A stretch of DNA of 64,000 nt from Vibrio porteresiae DSM 19223 (GCF_024347055.1 NZ_AP024895.1:2976001-3040000), one strand, 5' to 3'. Shown: positions 12,498 through 22,380, counted from the stretch's first letter. Made by a program: numbers and translations. The notes: generated from the sequence alone by a model not told the origin.

Positions 12498-12525
12498 AAT
12501 AGCGCCGTAAGGCGCTATTTTTTTG
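12498..12525 (+). terminator. Terminator after raiA
   Basis: The stem AATAGCGCC/GGCGCTATT with loop GTAA is followed by TTTTTT. Confidence 0.85.
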
Positions 12526-12588
12526 CTTGACGCCTTACCAAGCCTTGCTTATTGTGAGGACTCTATAGTGAGCATGTAGACTAAAACT

Positions 12589-12633
12589 ATGACCCCATTC
12601 CCGTTCTTTTTTGACTTCTTTTTTCTCCGATAA
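12589..12633 (+). CDS. pheL: PheA leader peptide
   Basis: This 14-residue peptide, MTPFPFFFDFFFLR, has seven phenylalanines, like E. coli PheL ([15 protein letters not shown]). Its translation senses charged tRNA-Phe: when Phe is scarce the ribosome stalls on the Phe codons and the downstream antiterminator forms. It is followed by a complete attenuator and then pheA. A gene this short is easily missed by automatic calling. Confidence 0.93.
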   Translation: MTPFPFFFDFFFLR

Positions 12634-12706
12634 TTCTTGGAGGCTTGCTCGTTGGCATAAAGAAGTCAAAAACGAACAGAAAGCCTCCTTCGGGAGGCTT
12701 TTTTCA
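12607..12706 (+). promoter_or_regulatory. Phenylalanine attenuator of pheA
   Basis: There are three alternative pairings. TTTTTGACTTCTT (from 12608, within pheL) pairs with AAGAAGTCAAAAA (12661-12673) as the pause/protector hairpin. GAGGCTT..TCGTT (12640-12654) pairs with AACGA..AAGCCTC (12672-12688) as the antiterminator. AAGCCTCC pairs with GGGAGGCTT around a small loop, followed by six T residues, as the terminator (12683-12706). Together with the Phe-rich leader this is a textbook attenuator. Confidence 0.9.
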
Positions 12707-12723
12707 TATAAGGATAATGTGTT

Positions 12724-13899
12724 ATGACAGACAACTCTCTTTCTCTTGATGAGATTAGACTGCGCTTAAATGAACTGGATGATCAGCTTCTTGCTCTGTT
12801 ATCTGAGCGCCGAAAACTCAGCATCGATGTAGCCAAAAGCAAAGTAAAAACCGCAAAACCGGTACGCGATGCCAAACGCGAGCAGCAGCTTCTAGTCAAA
12901 CTAATCAATTCTGGTAAAGAAAACTACGACCTAGACGCTCAATACATTACTAAGCTTTTTCACACCATCATCGAAGACTCTGTACTGCTACAACAAGCTT
13001 ACCTCCAGGAATTGGCTAATCCACAGTATTCAAAACCTTTAGCGCGTGTTGCGTTTCTAGGCTCGAAAGGTTCCTACTCTCATCTAGCAACTCGCGAGTA
13101 TTTCAGCCGTAAACACTCAGAATTGATTGAGATTAACTGCCAGCACTTTCGTGATATCACTGAAACCGTAGAAGCGGGTCATGCTGACTATGGTGTTTTA
13201 CCTATCGAAAACACGAGCTCAGGTTCAATCAATGAAGTTTACGACTTACTACAACACACAACTCTCTATATCGTCGGTGAAATCACTCAACCGATTGAGC
13301 ACAGTCTACTCGCAACTTCTGATGTAAAACTTGAAGACATTAAAGTGCTCTACTCTCACCCGCAACCTCACCAACAATGCAGTGAATTTTTGCGTCATCT
13401 AAAAGACGTTCAACTTGAGTCATGTGTGAGTACGGCAGATGCGATGAAAAAAGTCGTTGAGTTAAATCGTACCGATGTTGCAGCAATTGGCAGTGCAGCC
13501 AGCGGTAAACTTTATGGACTGCAGTCTATAAAATCCCATATTGCTAATCAGACGGAAAACTACACTCGCTTTATTGTTGTTGCACGCAAACCAATTGATG
13601 TGTCATTACAAATTCCAGCGAAGACAACATTAATTATGTCGACAGCGCAAGAAGCCGGTTCATTAGTTTCTTCTTTATTAGTTCTACAGCGTTACGGTAT
13701 TAACATGACTAAATTGGAATCACGTCCAATTATGGGTAACCCGTGGGAAGAAATGTTTTATGTTGATTTGGAAGCACATCTTGATTCACCAGAAATGCAA
13801 CAAGCTCTCAGTGAATTAACTAAATTAACAACTCATTTAAAAGTTCTTGGTTCTTACCCTATTGAAAATGTAAAACCGACCCAAATTAAACTGAGTTAA
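12724..13899 (+). CDS. pheA: Chorismate mutase / prephenate dehydratase PheA
   Basis: This bifunctional enzyme takes chorismate to prephenate and on to phenylpyruvate for Phe synthesis. An AroQ chorismate mutase domain (about 1-90, with LSERRKLSIDVAKSK) precedes the prephenate dehydratase domain (about 105-285, with GSKGSYSHLA and PIENTSSGSI) and a C-terminal ACT domain (about 298-380). The ACT domain holds the feedback-inhibition motifs GSLV and ESRP. The length of 391 is normal. It is controlled by the pheL attenuator immediately upstream. Confidence 0.97.
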   Translation: MTDNSLSLDEIRLRLNELDDQLLALLSERRKLSIDVAKSKVKTAKPVRDAKREQQLLVKLINSGKENYDLDAQYITKLFHTIIEDSVLLQQAYLQELANPQYSKPLARVAFLGSKGSYSHLATREYFSRKHSELIEINCQHFRDITETVEAGHADYGVLPIENTSSGSINEVYDLLQHTTLYIVGEITQPIEHSLLATSDVKLEDIKVLYSHPQPHQQCSEFLRHLKDVQLESCVSTADAMKKVVELNRTDVAAIGSAASGKLYGLQSIKSHIANQTENYTRFIVVARKPIDVSLQIPAKTTLIMSTAQEAGSLVSSLLVLQRYGINMTKLESRPIMGNPWEEMFYVDLEAHLDSPEMQQALSELTKLTTHLKVLGSYPIENVKPTQIKLS

Positions 13900-14087
13900 T
13901 AGGGTTTAATTGCAACATTGAACAAAAGAGCTGGCAGCATCATTTTGATTACTTTACAATCGAAGAAATCGATTTCACAGTGGTATCAATGAGTTCGTCT
14001 GTCAGCTTTTCTCTCCCTCGGTTAACGAACAGCATTCCATACCACCTTTATTTCAGTGCTTTCAATTACAAGGTCTAACAACTTTTT

Positions 14088-15128
14088 ATGAAAAAGGGTG
14101 TCATTATTTCCTTGCTGGTGAGTCTGTTATTCACCAAATTCGCTTTTTCTACTGAACTCAATATTTATTTATGGGAAGACACGCTTTCTAAACGTGTTAT
14201 AAATAAATGGAATGAAAGTCACGATATTAAGCTTAATCTATATCATTTTGATAATGATGATGAACGAAGCTTATTAATGTTAAAGAGTTTACAGCTGCCT
14301 TTCGATATTGTTGTCTTAGATAACATCTCTGCACATTTATTTTCGCGTCAACACGTTTTCGAAGACTTAACCGACCTAACCAATCGTAAAAACAACCTTC
14401 CTCGTTGGAACCAAGCCTGTGGTACAGCCGCCATTCCATACTTTTGGGGATCGGTTGGAATTGCCTATCGTAAAAGCAAAGTCGACCATGTTCCGCAATG
14501 GAGCGACATGGTTAACATCGAACCGTCGCAGCGTGGTCACGTGGGAATGATTCAAGACAGTGTTGAAACACTTTTGCCAGCACTTTACAGCTTCAACTAC
14601 TCGCCAATTACCGACAATGAGCACGCGCTAAAACAAGCTTATGAAGCAATGCTCAAAGCCAATCCAAACATTCTTACTTATGAGTACTTGCTGAGTTATG
14701 TTCGCAGTCATAAAAACAGTGACAAACTTCATATGGCGGTTGCCTACAGTGGGGATCAGTATTCACTTAACCGCTATTTCAATACAAATGATTGGGATTT
14801 TGTGACTCCGCATGGAGAACCGTACTTGTGGATTGACTGTATGGCAATAAACAGTAATTCTCATGTCAAAAAAGAGGCTAAGCAGTTCCTAGAGTTTCTA
14901 ATGAAACCTGAAATAGCCAAATTGAATGCTCTAGATATAGGAGCAGCAACACCAAATACAGAAGCAATTAAATTACTACCGAAATCTTACGCTAATGATA
15001 AGTCGATCTTTCCTCCTGAGGCTTTACAGGGGGGCGGTCTTATTGACAGTGAGCTTACTCCGGAGAATTTAAATGTCAGGGCTAAAATCATAAACAGTAT
15101 TATCAACCAGCATGAAGTTAAACCATAG
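14088..15128 (+). CDS. nspS: Periplasmic polyamine-sensing protein NspS
   Basis: This PotD-like solute-binding protein, in V. cholerae, binds norspermidine or spermidine in the periplasm and controls the membrane c-di-GMP enzyme MbaA instead of feeding a transporter. A signal peptide (about 1-21, ending FAFS) precedes a two-lobed SBP fold with LNIYLWEDTLS at the start and YFWGSVGIAYRKS near 120. No ABC transporter genes lie nearby, and the gene overlaps mbaA by 17 bases, which supports signalling rather than uptake. The order pheA-nspS-mbaA-yjjX is the one I recall from V. cholerae. Confidence 0.92.
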   Translation: MKKGVIISLLVSLLFTKFAFSTELNIYLWEDTLSKRVINKWNESHDIKLNLYHFDNDDERSLLMLKSLQLPFDIVVLDNISAHLFSRQHVFEDLTDLTNRKNNLPRWNQACGTAAIPYFWGSVGIAYRKSKVDHVPQWSDMVNIEPSQRGHVGMIQDSVETLLPALYSFNYSPITDNEHALKQAYEAMLKANPNILTYEYLLSYVRSHKNSDKLHMAVAYSGDQYSLNRYFNTNDWDFVTPHGEPYLWIDCMAINSNSHVKKEAKQFLEFLMKPEIAKLNALDIGAATPNTEAIKLLPKSYANDKSIFPPEALQGGGLIDSELTPENLNVRAKIINSIINQHEVKP

Positions 15129-17469
15129 AATACTCCTGCTTATCGCTCCGGTTATCCTTTTAAGCTCCGCGGCGTCAAGCTACATTATTTATAACAGTCA
15201 AAAAGATGCACTGATTAAGCGCACGGACAGTTATCTACAACTCAATATGGAAAAACTGGCCAGCCACTTTCAACAAACCAAAGCGCTGGTCAGTAGCTAT
15301 TCGTTTACTTTGTCGAAAAGTGACATCATTCGTTATTACTTTTCTCATAAGCAGAACCCTTATCGAGAACTAGAACTGGTGGATAATATGCATGAAACCC
15401 TGCATATCCTACAGCCTAGTGAACAGCAATTTGTTGCCCTCTCGATTTTGGATGGCAATAAAAAGGTTCTTTACTATGCAGAAAACAGTAATGACCCATT
15501 TGCGCAGATCGATCCAACCGTAAAGAAATACGTTGATCAGCAATTTGAAAAGACTCGTAAAACCTCAAACGTCAGCTATACCACTAACTCCGCAGGAGAA
15601 GGTGTCTTAGTCCGTTATGATGTGCTTGATACCCAGACGCTTGAAACTCCTTTGAGTTACAACCGTAATCAGGTTTTCTTCGTAGTGGTCTATGTCAAAC
15701 TGGATCAATTCAATGCACTGCGTAAAAAGATGGAGTTTGACAACAAGACTCTCATTTACTTTTCTCATCAGCTACCAAAGAAAGATCATGAGCTCTTGCA
15801 AACAGCAGAATTGATGCCGGGCTACTACGCCATTCTCGATCCTGCCCCTATGATCTTGAAAAATCAGCTCAATGGCATTCAAAAAGATCTGCTAGTCTCC
15901 TTCGCAGTCTCTTCGTTTGTCACTGTATTATTGCTGCTACTCTTACTCTATCGCCATGTGATTAACCCCATACTGCGGCTAGATACCCAACTGCAAGAAG
16001 TAGAAAATAAGAAACGACGTAACATCGAAAAGCTCAATACTAACGACGAAATTGGCCGCCTATCGACACGTTTCTATGCTATGTACACTGAGCTAGAAAG
16101 CACGTATCAACGTACTAAAATTTTGGCAGAAAATGACCATCTAACTAAGTTAGCGAACCGCCACCAGTTCCAAGTTCAAGCGCAAAAAACTCTTGCAGAA
16201 CTGCCAGCAAAACATCACGCTTGGGTACTGTACGTCGATTTAGATAACTTCAAATATGTCAACGATAAGTATGGCCACCAAGTAGGTGACTCTCTATTAA
16301 TTAGCTTTGCTACTCACATGCGCTTGTTGTGCGACGAATTTAATCGGACGTATGGTGTATTTAGCATCGCATCACGTCTCTCCGGTGATGAGTTTGCCAT
16401 TTTGATCGGTGGTCCACAGCGCTTAAATGATTGCGCTCTCGATTTTGCCCAACGCCTATTAGAACCAATACGTAACAACGATAATTCATCACTGTCGAAC
16501 TTTCCGATCACTGCTAGTATCGGCATTTCTACTTTTATGGTTGATGGAGATCATATCGATAAACTTCTAATCCACGCTGATGCCGCGATGTACCAGGCAA
16601 AGAACTCTGGTAAAAATAAAATCGCTTTCTATTCCCAGAAGCTGGATGAAGAAGTGCAACGACGCAACAGCGTCGAACGTGCATTACGCGCCGGCAATTT
16701 TGATGAGGAATTTTCGCTGGTCTACCAACCTTATTTTTCGCGTAGCAACGGTAAAGTCGTTGGCGTGGAGGTGCTATTACGTTGGCATTCGGCGCTATTG
16801 GGTGAAGTGTCCCCCGCCGAGTTTATTCCGATTGCGGAGCAAACTGGACTGTTCGGTCTTTTGGACCAATGGGTGATTAAAAATGCCTTTGCTCAGTTTG
16901 CCAATTTAAAACACCATATTGGCGGGCATATTCAGCTCTCCATCAACCTATCTTCCGCTTCGTTGACCTCTTTGGATTTAGCTGGATTTATCGTAAAACA
17001 GGCGAGAATCAATGGCACTTTACCAAGTGATGTTGCCTTTGAGGTTACCGAGACATTTGCCGCAGATATCCAAAACTATCCTTTACTCAAAGAGTTAAGC
17101 CAACTTGGCTTTGGGCTAACCATTGACGATTTTGGTGTCCACCATACCTCTTTGTCACAATTGATTCAGTATCCAATCAAAAACATCAAGTTCGGTCGCA
17201 GTTTCTTAGAAACTCTGTTTAAAGAAAATAAACAAAGTGTCATTAAACCATTGATCGAGCTATGCCACTCACAAGGAATGACGGTTACCGCTCAAGGTAT
17301 TGAAAATGCCGCGAGCCATCAGTGGGTTGTGAACTATTCTTGTGATTTTCTGCAAGGGTATTACTATGCTCACCCTATGTCTTTTAACGACATCTTGCAG
17401 TGGCAAATATCAGACCAAGAGAACGGAATTCATGAGCCAAGTTATCATATCGTCACTCAATCCAGCTAA
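15112..17469 (+). CDS. mbaA: MbaA: membrane GGDEF-EAL c-di-GMP regulator
   Basis: This inner-membrane protein reads the NspS-polyamine complex and changes c-di-GMP levels, so controlling biofilm formation. Of its 785 residues, a first membrane segment is at about 7-25, a periplasmic domain runs to about 260, and a second membrane segment (about 262-284, leucine-rich) leads to a HAMP region, a GGDEF domain with SGDEF near 424 and an EAL domain whose signature reads EVLLRW near 553. The first Gly of GGDEF is Ser and EAL is EVL; V. cholerae MbaA is known mainly as a phosphodiesterase with conditional cyclase activity. The start lies inside the end of nspS, and the 3' end overlaps yjjX by 38 bases. 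Confidence 0.93.
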   Translation: MKLNHRILLLIAPVILLSSAASSYIIYNSQKDALIKRTDSYLQLNMEKLASHFQQTKALVSSYSFTLSKSDIIRYYFSHKQNPYRELELVDNMHETLHILQPSEQQFVALSILDGNKKVLYYAENSNDPFAQIDPTVKKYVDQQFEKTRKTSNVSYTTNSAGEGVLVRYDVLDTQTLETPLSYNRNQVFFVVVYVKLDQFNALRKKMEFDNKTLIYFSHQLPKKDHELLQTAELMPGYYAILDPAPMILKNQLNGIQKDLLVSFAVSSFVTVLLLLLLLYRHVINPILRLDTQLQEVENKKRRNIEKLNTNDEIGRLSTRFYAMYTELESTYQRTKILAENDHLTKLANRHQFQVQAQKTLAELPAKHHAWVLYVDLDNFKYVNDKYGHQVGDSLLISFATHMRLLCDEFNRTYGVFSIASRLSGDEFAILIGGPQRLNDCALDFAQRLLEPIRNNDNSSLSNFPITASIGISTFMVDGDHIDKLLIHADAAMYQAKNSGKNKIAFYSQKLDEEVQRRNSVERALRAGNFDEEFSLVYQPYFSRSNGKVVGVEVLLRWHSALLGEVSPAEFIPIAEQTGLFGLLDQWVIKNAFAQFANLKHHIGGHIQLSINLSSASLTSLDLAGFIVKQARINGTLPSDVAFEVTETFAADIQNYPLLKELSQLGFGLTIDDFGVHHTSLSQLIQYPIKNIKFGRSFLETLFKENKQSVIKPLIELCHSQGMTVTAQGIENAASHQWVVNYSCDFLQGYYYAHPMSFNDILQWQISDQENGIHEPSYHIVTQSS

Positions 17470-17959
17470 AATCAATGCGGTAAAAAGCGCGTTTGAAGCG
17501 GTATTTCCAGAGCAGACCTTTGAATTTGTTGGCGTTGCTGTCAGCAGTGACGTCCCTGATCAACCGATTGGAGACGAAGAGACTCATTTAGGAGCGGTGA
17601 ATAGAGTTAAAAATGCCAAAGCGCATACCCCAGGTGCTGACTACTATGTAGGTCTTGAAGCTGGTATTGCAGGCAATCGCACCTTTGCTTGGATGGTCAT
17701 CGAATCCATGACTCGTCGCGGTGAATCTCGCTCAGCTAGCCTTGAACTGCCACCAGCAGTCATTGAAAAACTGTCCCATTCGCATGAATTGGGCCACGTA
17801 ATGGATGAGCTGTTTAATACCGATAATATTAAGCAGAAAGGCGGAGCCATCGGACTACTAACCCAGTTCCAGCTCACTCGAAGCAGCGTGTATCATCAAG
17901 CTTTAATTCTTGCGTTAGTGCCGTTTATTAACCCAAAGCATTACCCTGACAATCTTTAA
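17432..17959 (+). CDS. yjjX: Inosine/xanthosine triphosphatase YjjX
   Basis: This enzyme hydrolyses non-canonical ITP/XTP and so cleans the nucleotide pool. The 175 residues begin MSQVIISSLNPAKINAVK, the NTPase signature (SxNPxK), and include YVGLEAGI near the active site. The chosen ATG matches the family N-terminus; the longer frame upstream lies within mbaA. It starts 38 bases before the mbaA stop in another frame, which suggests translational coupling, and converges on trpR across a shared terminator. Confidence 0.92.
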   Translation: MSQVIISSLNPAKINAVKSAFEAVFPEQTFEFVGVAVSSDVPDQPIGDEETHLGAVNRVKNAKAHTPGADYYVGLEAGIAGNRTFAWMVIESMTRRGESRSASLELPPAVIEKLSHSHELGHVMDELFNTDNIKQKGGAIGLLTQFQLTRSSVYHQALILALVPFINPKHYPDNL

Positions 17960-17969
17960 ATGAAAAAGT

Positions 17970-17997
17970 AAAACGCTAGCCTAGGCTAGCGTTTTAT
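17970..17997. terminator. Bidirectional terminator between yjjX and trpR
   Basis: The perfect stem AAACGCTAGCC/GGCTAGCGTTT has a 2-base centre and T-rich runs on both sides, serving the two convergent genes. Confidence 0.85.
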
Positions 17998-18305
17998 TAA
18001 GATTTCAGAATCAAATTAGATAACTCTTGCTTCTCAGCATCGGTGCGGGATTTTAGCTCATTAGAGCCTCGGGTTATCGTTGCAATACCAACCCCAAGCA
18101 TTTGGCTAATTTGCCTTTGTGACAAATCGCCCTTCATCAACTCACCAAAAATATTAACTCGAGCGATCAGCGCATCCCGTTCGTCTGCGGTCATTAGCAT
18201 GGTCAATAACATCTCATGTTGACCATCTTGAACAGCTCGCGCAATCAAATCCATTAACTGCTGCCACTCGTGATATTGTGGTTGCTCTGTCATAACTGTA
18301 CTCAT
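17997..18305 (-). CDS. trpR: Trp operon repressor TrpR
   Basis: This small dimeric repressor uses tryptophan as corepressor and acts on trp, aroH-type and its own operators. The helix-turn-helix part reads SQRQISQMLGVGIATITRGSNELK, the near-invariant TrpR signature. The start is uncertain: ATG at 18305 gives 102 residues, ATG at 18293 gives 98, and a GTG at 18317 gives 106; none has a strong ribosome-binding site. The order slt-trpR-yjjX (convergent) matches E. coli. Confidence 0.93.
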   Translation of the reverse strand: MSTVMTEQPQYHEWQQLMDLIARAVQDGQHEMLLTMLMTADERDALIARVNIFGELMKGDLSQRQISQMLGVGIATITRGSNELKSRTDAEKQELSNLILKS

Positions 18306-18347
18306 AAAGCGATACACCGCACTATTGTAGATAACCCCTCAAAAGAA

Positions 18348-20294
18348 TCAATATTTTGCCTTCATTTCATCTGAAGTCAAAAACTGACCTTGAGCCCCCA
18401 TCAAATCCCGATAATAGACTTCAAACATCAATATATTTTGTACGTAACCTCGAGTCTCTTTAAATGGAATCGCTTCAATAAACGCCATTGGCCCCAACTT
18501 ACCTTTCGTCTCTTTGCGCCAGTTATCGACCCGAAGTGGACCAGCGTTGTAAGCGGCTAATGCAAAAATACGGTTCTTATCGTACCGTTTAAGCAAACTA
18601 CTAAAGTAATGGCTACCAATCTCGATATTTTTGCTCACATCATAGAGATCGTTCACGCTGGTATACTCTATCTGATATTTCTTAGCGGTATATTTAGCCG
18701 TAGAAGGCATGATCTGCATAATACCGCGTGCACCTACTGGTGACTGAGCTTCTGTATCCCATGCACTCTCTTGCCTTGCTAAGGACATCAAGGTCACAGG
18801 ATCAATACCATTTTTATTGCCGTAAAAGTTAAACCACCATTGATGTGCCAAGGGAAATCGCAATTCGATGTTATTCCAAAGACTGGCTGATATCGAAGCG
18901 GTTACGGTTAGGTGATACCAATGTTTATTTGCCGCATAGACCGCCAGCATCTCTTTTTCGTCTTGAGAAACTCTATCTAATAACCAACTCCATTCACTTT
19001 TAGCCGCAGTGATCTTGTCCCGATTGATCAACTCTTCAATTCGAGTTAAAGCTTTTTGATATGGGTGAATCAGTTGAGGATCAAACTGCAGATCATGACT
19101 AGGATATTGAACCGATTGTCGTAACTCTATCGCTGCAGCGACACTGTAGAAATTGCGATGCCCAATAATGGCTTTTAAGCGTTGATGCCCTTGCTCTGTT
19201 TCGCCCGTTTCCAACTCACTACGACCTAACCAGTATTGCCAACAGAACTCTTGCTGTTCATCTTTTGGTAAGAGACTAATCCAGCTTTTCACTCCCGCCC
19301 AATCGACTTGACGCAATGCCATTCGAATCCGCATTTTAAGTAAATCAGGGTCACGACTTGCAGCAATCACACTGTCTCGCCATGGAACAAGCTTACGATC
19401 ATTAGAATCCACCAGTTGCAACGCAATATATTGAGACAACGATTGCACTTGCTGCTCGGTTAAATCAACCGAACTTTTGGTGTCATTCAAAACCGACTTA
19501 GCTTTAGCTGGATCGATTCGTGCCAATTTTTCAATAGAAAGTAGCACCTGTGATGGCAAATCTAAGGTAGCAGGATAACGCACCGCAACGTAGGTAATCC
19601 GTTCGGGATGATGATACAGCTCAAGCATATGCTGACCCCAAAGCCGAATTTTCTCATCTTTGAGTTGTTGATAAAGGTAGCTCATCAAGCTGATGTTACG
19701 CCCTTCAAAAGCCAATAACATTCGCTCATAAATCAACTCATCCGTCTTCCCGCCAAGACGCGCCCATTCTCGAAACAAAGGATCACAAGCATCAGAGATG
19801 CTTGAACCTTTTAACCAAAGCGACTTAGCACCTTTAAAGGCCTCTTTAAGATCACCAGTTTGCAATTTGGCGTAGTAATACCAACACTGATACTCTTCAC
19901 CTACTGGTTCTTGCCGCTGAAATTCAACCAATCTTGCCCACTTTTGTTGACTGGCCAGAGCAGTGATATAAGGAGCACCAATCCGCGCCGCAAAGGGATA
20001 CTCTTGGTGGCTATCAATAAAAGCGCGCACCACAATCGGAGGCTTGCTACCAATATTGATTAGCAACGAGCGATAGTCCAAATATGGAGTTAAGGGGTAT
20101 TCATCAAGCTGGGAACGAATTTTTTGGTAAACAGCAAGATTATCTTCGTCTAGCCATCGTTGAGCTTTGTCGTATAAATCCCTTTGCTGCTCCAAGGTTT
20201 GCGCGGTGACACCAAAACTACTTGCACAAACCGTTAATGCCAGACCATACAGAGTCGCTCCACAAAACCGAATGGCCCGCCAACATCTTGTCAT
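18348..20294 (-). CDS. slt: Soluble lytic murein transglycosylase Slt70
   Basis: This periplasmic enzyme cleaves the MurNAc-GlcNAc bond to give 1,6-anhydro-muropeptides, the substrates later recycled by NagZ and AnmK, which are also in this window. The 648 residues include a signal peptide (about 1-31, ending VTAQT), a long alpha-helical U-ring (about 32-480), and a C-terminal SLT catalytic domain. The catalytic Glu is in LARQESAWDTEA, followed by GARGIMQIMPSTA and AYNAGPLRV. It lies directly upstream of trpR, probably in one unit, and diverges from ettA. Confidence 0.96.
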   Translation of the reverse strand: MTRCWRAIRFCGATLYGLALTVCASSFGVTAQTLEQQRDLYDKAQRWLDEDNLAVYQKIRSQLDEYPLTPYLDYRSLLINIGSKPPIVVRAFIDSHQEYPFAARIGAPYITALASQQKWARLVEFQRQEPVGEEYQCWYYYAKLQTGDLKEAFKGAKSLWLKGSSISDACDPLFREWARLGGKTDELIYERMLLAFEGRNISLMSYLYQQLKDEKIRLWGQHMLELYHHPERITYVAVRYPATLDLPSQVLLSIEKLARIDPAKAKSVLNDTKSSVDLTEQQVQSLSQYIALQLVDSNDRKLVPWRDSVIAASRDPDLLKMRIRMALRQVDWAGVKSWISLLPKDEQQEFCWQYWLGRSELETGETEQGHQRLKAIIGHRNFYSVAAAIELRQSVQYPSHDLQFDPQLIHPYQKALTRIEELINRDKITAAKSEWSWLLDRVSQDEKEMLAVYAANKHWYHLTVTASISASLWNNIELRFPLAHQWWFNFYGNKNGIDPVTLMSLARQESAWDTEAQSPVGARGIMQIMPSTAKYTAKKYQIEYTSVNDLYDVSKNIEIGSHYFSSLLKRYDKNRIFALAAYNAGPLRVDNWRKETKGKLGPMAFIEAIPFKETRGYVQNILMFEVYYRDLMGAQGQFLTSDEMKAKY

Positions 20295-20568
20295 GAAACT
20301 AACTTCCTTATCCCACTCATCAGGTTGACTATTTATTACGCAAATTTTGAAGAAAAAAGTAAAGAGTAAGGCTGTAAACTTGCTGTAAATAATAGGACAT
20401 CACCTACCTTTATAGTGAAAGTCTATATAACAATCGTGATGTCGTTACCAAGCTGTTTTGGATAGGCCCACATTTTGACAACCTCTCACTTGACGCTAGT
20501 AACAAATCATTGATGTTTAGTATAGAATGACGGTTTTACTTTGTTAGAAAGATTAGGAACGATCGGCA

Positions 20569-22236
20569 ATGGCTGAATACGTATATACCATGTCTCGGGT
20601 GAGCAAAATTGTGCCACCTAAGCGTCAAATACTGAAAGACATCTCGTTGAGCTTTTTCCCTGGGGCTAAGATCGGTGTTTTAGGTCTTAATGGTGCTGGT
20701 AAATCCACTCTGCTACGTATCATGGCAGGTGTTGACCAAGACTATGATGGTGAAGCTCGTCCTCAACCAGGCCTCAATGTAGGCTACCTACCTCAAGAAC
20801 CAAAACTTGATGAAAACAAGACAGTTCGTGAAGTAGTTGAAGAAGCTGTTGCCGATGTTGCAGGGGCACTTAAACGTCTTGATGAAGTGTATGCTGCATA
20901 TGCTGAAGAAGATGCAGACTTCGATGCACTAGCAAAAGAACAAGGTGAGCTTGAAGCGCTCATTCAAGCAAAAGATGGCCACAACCTAGAGAACGCTTTA
21001 GAACGTGCGGCTGACGCACTGCGTCTCCCTGAGTGGGATCAAAAAATCGCTCACCTATCCGGTGGTGAACGTCGTCGTGTGGCTATCTGTCGTTTACTTC
21101 TTGAACGCCCAGATATGCTGCTTCTCGATGAACCAACCAACCACCTTGATGCAGAATCAGTTGCATGGCTAGAACATTTCCTTGTTGATTATTCAGGTAC
21201 TGTTGTGGCGATTACCCACGACCGTTATTTCTTGGATAACGCAGCAGGTTGGATTCTAGAGCTTGACCGTGGTGAAGGTATTCCATGGCAAGGTAACTAC
21301 AGCTCATGGCTTGAACAAAAAGATGCGCGTCTAAAACACGAAGCAGCTCAAGAGAAAGCTCGTCAAAAAACCATTGAGAAAGAGCTGGAATGGGTTCGTC
21401 AAAACCCTAAAGGTCGCCAAGCGAAATCAAAAGCACGTATGGCACGTTTTGAAGAGCTGCAAAATACTGATCATCAAAAACGTAACGAGACCAACGAACT
21501 GTTTATTCCGCCAGGTGAACGCCTAGGTGACAAAGTGTTGGAAGTGAAGAATCTGACCAAGTCTTTTGATGGTCGAGTGCTAATTGACAACCTATCGTTC
21601 AACATGCCTAAAGGTGCAATCGTCGGTATCATCGGTGCCAACGGTGCAGGTAAATCAACACTATTCAAGATGTTGAGCGGCGTTGAGCAGCCTGATTCTG
21701 GCACCATCGAAATGGGCGACACCGTGAAATTGGCGTCTGTGGAACAGTTCCGCGATAGCATGAATCCGAAAAATACCGTATTCCAAGAGATCTCTGAAGG
21801 TAACGATATTATTCGCATCAATAACTTCGAAGTACCTGCTCGTGCTTACTGTTCACGCTTTAACTTCAAGGGTGTCGATCAGCAAAAAGTGATTGGTGAG
21901 CTTTCTGGTGGTGAACGTAACCGTGTTCATTTAGCTAAGCTGCTTAAAGCTGGCGGTAACGTACTCTTACTCGACGAACCAACCAACGACCTTGACGTAG
22001 AAACTTTACGTGCGTTGGAAGAGGCTCTATTGGAATTCCCAGGCTGTGCCATGGTGATTTCGCACGACCGTTGGTTCCTAGACCGTATCGCTACGCACAT
22101 CATCGATTATCGCGATGAAGGTCAAGTTAACTTCTATGAAGGTAACTACACCGAATATATGGAATGGTTAAAAGCAACGCTTGGTGCACAAGCTGCTGAA
22201 CCACACCGTATCAAGTACAAACGTATCGCTAAATAA
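20569..22236 (+). CDS. ettA: Energy-dependent translational throttle protein EttA
   Basis: This ABC-F ATPase binds the ribosomal E site and gates the first elongation steps according to the ATP/ADP ratio. Of its 555 residues, two ABC cassettes (Walker A GLNGAGKST near 39 and GANGAGKST near 358; signature LSGGERRRV and LSGGERNRV) are joined by a charged linker with the arm region (about 240-320). It has no membrane domain, so it is not a transporter. Position next to slt and trpR matches E. coli yjjK. Confidence 0.97.
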   Translation: MAEYVYTMSRVSKIVPPKRQILKDISLSFFPGAKIGVLGLNGAGKSTLLRIMAGVDQDYDGEARPQPGLNVGYLPQEPKLDENKTVREVVEEAVADVAGALKRLDEVYAAYAEEDADFDALAKEQGELEALIQAKDGHNLENALERAADALRLPEWDQKIAHLSGGERRRVAICRLLLERPDMLLLDEPTNHLDAESVAWLEHFLVDYSGTVVAITHDRYFLDNAAGWILELDRGEGIPWQGNYSSWLEQKDARLKHEAAQEKARQKTIEKELEWVRQNPKGRQAKSKARMARFEELQNTDHQKRNETNELFIPPGERLGDKVLEVKNLTKSFDGRVLIDNLSFNMPKGAIVGIIGANGAGKSTLFKMLSGVEQPDSGTIEMGDTVKLASVEQFRDSMNPKNTVFQEISEGNDIIRINNFEVPARAYCSRFNFKGVDQQKVIGELSGGERNRVHLAKLLKAGGNVLLLDEPTNDLDVETLRALEEALLEFPGCAMVISHDRWFLDRIATHIIDYRDEGQVNFYEGNYTEYMEWLKATLGAQAAEPHRIKYKRIAK

Positions 22237-22251
22237 TCGCTATAAGATGCA

Positions 22252-22284
22252 TTAAGAGGTCACTCATCGTGGCCTCTTTTTTTG
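22252..22284 (+). terminator. Terminator after ettA
   Basis: AAGAGGTCAC and GTGGCCTCTT pair around TCATC with one mismatch and are followed by seven T residues. Confidence 0.85.
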
Positions 22285-22380
22285 CCCTATCCCGCATTTT
22301 TATATCTACATCTCTATTATTTAAGACAATCTGCTATGCTTACCAGCGTAATCCATTTCTCTTTTATGGACCTAAATACA

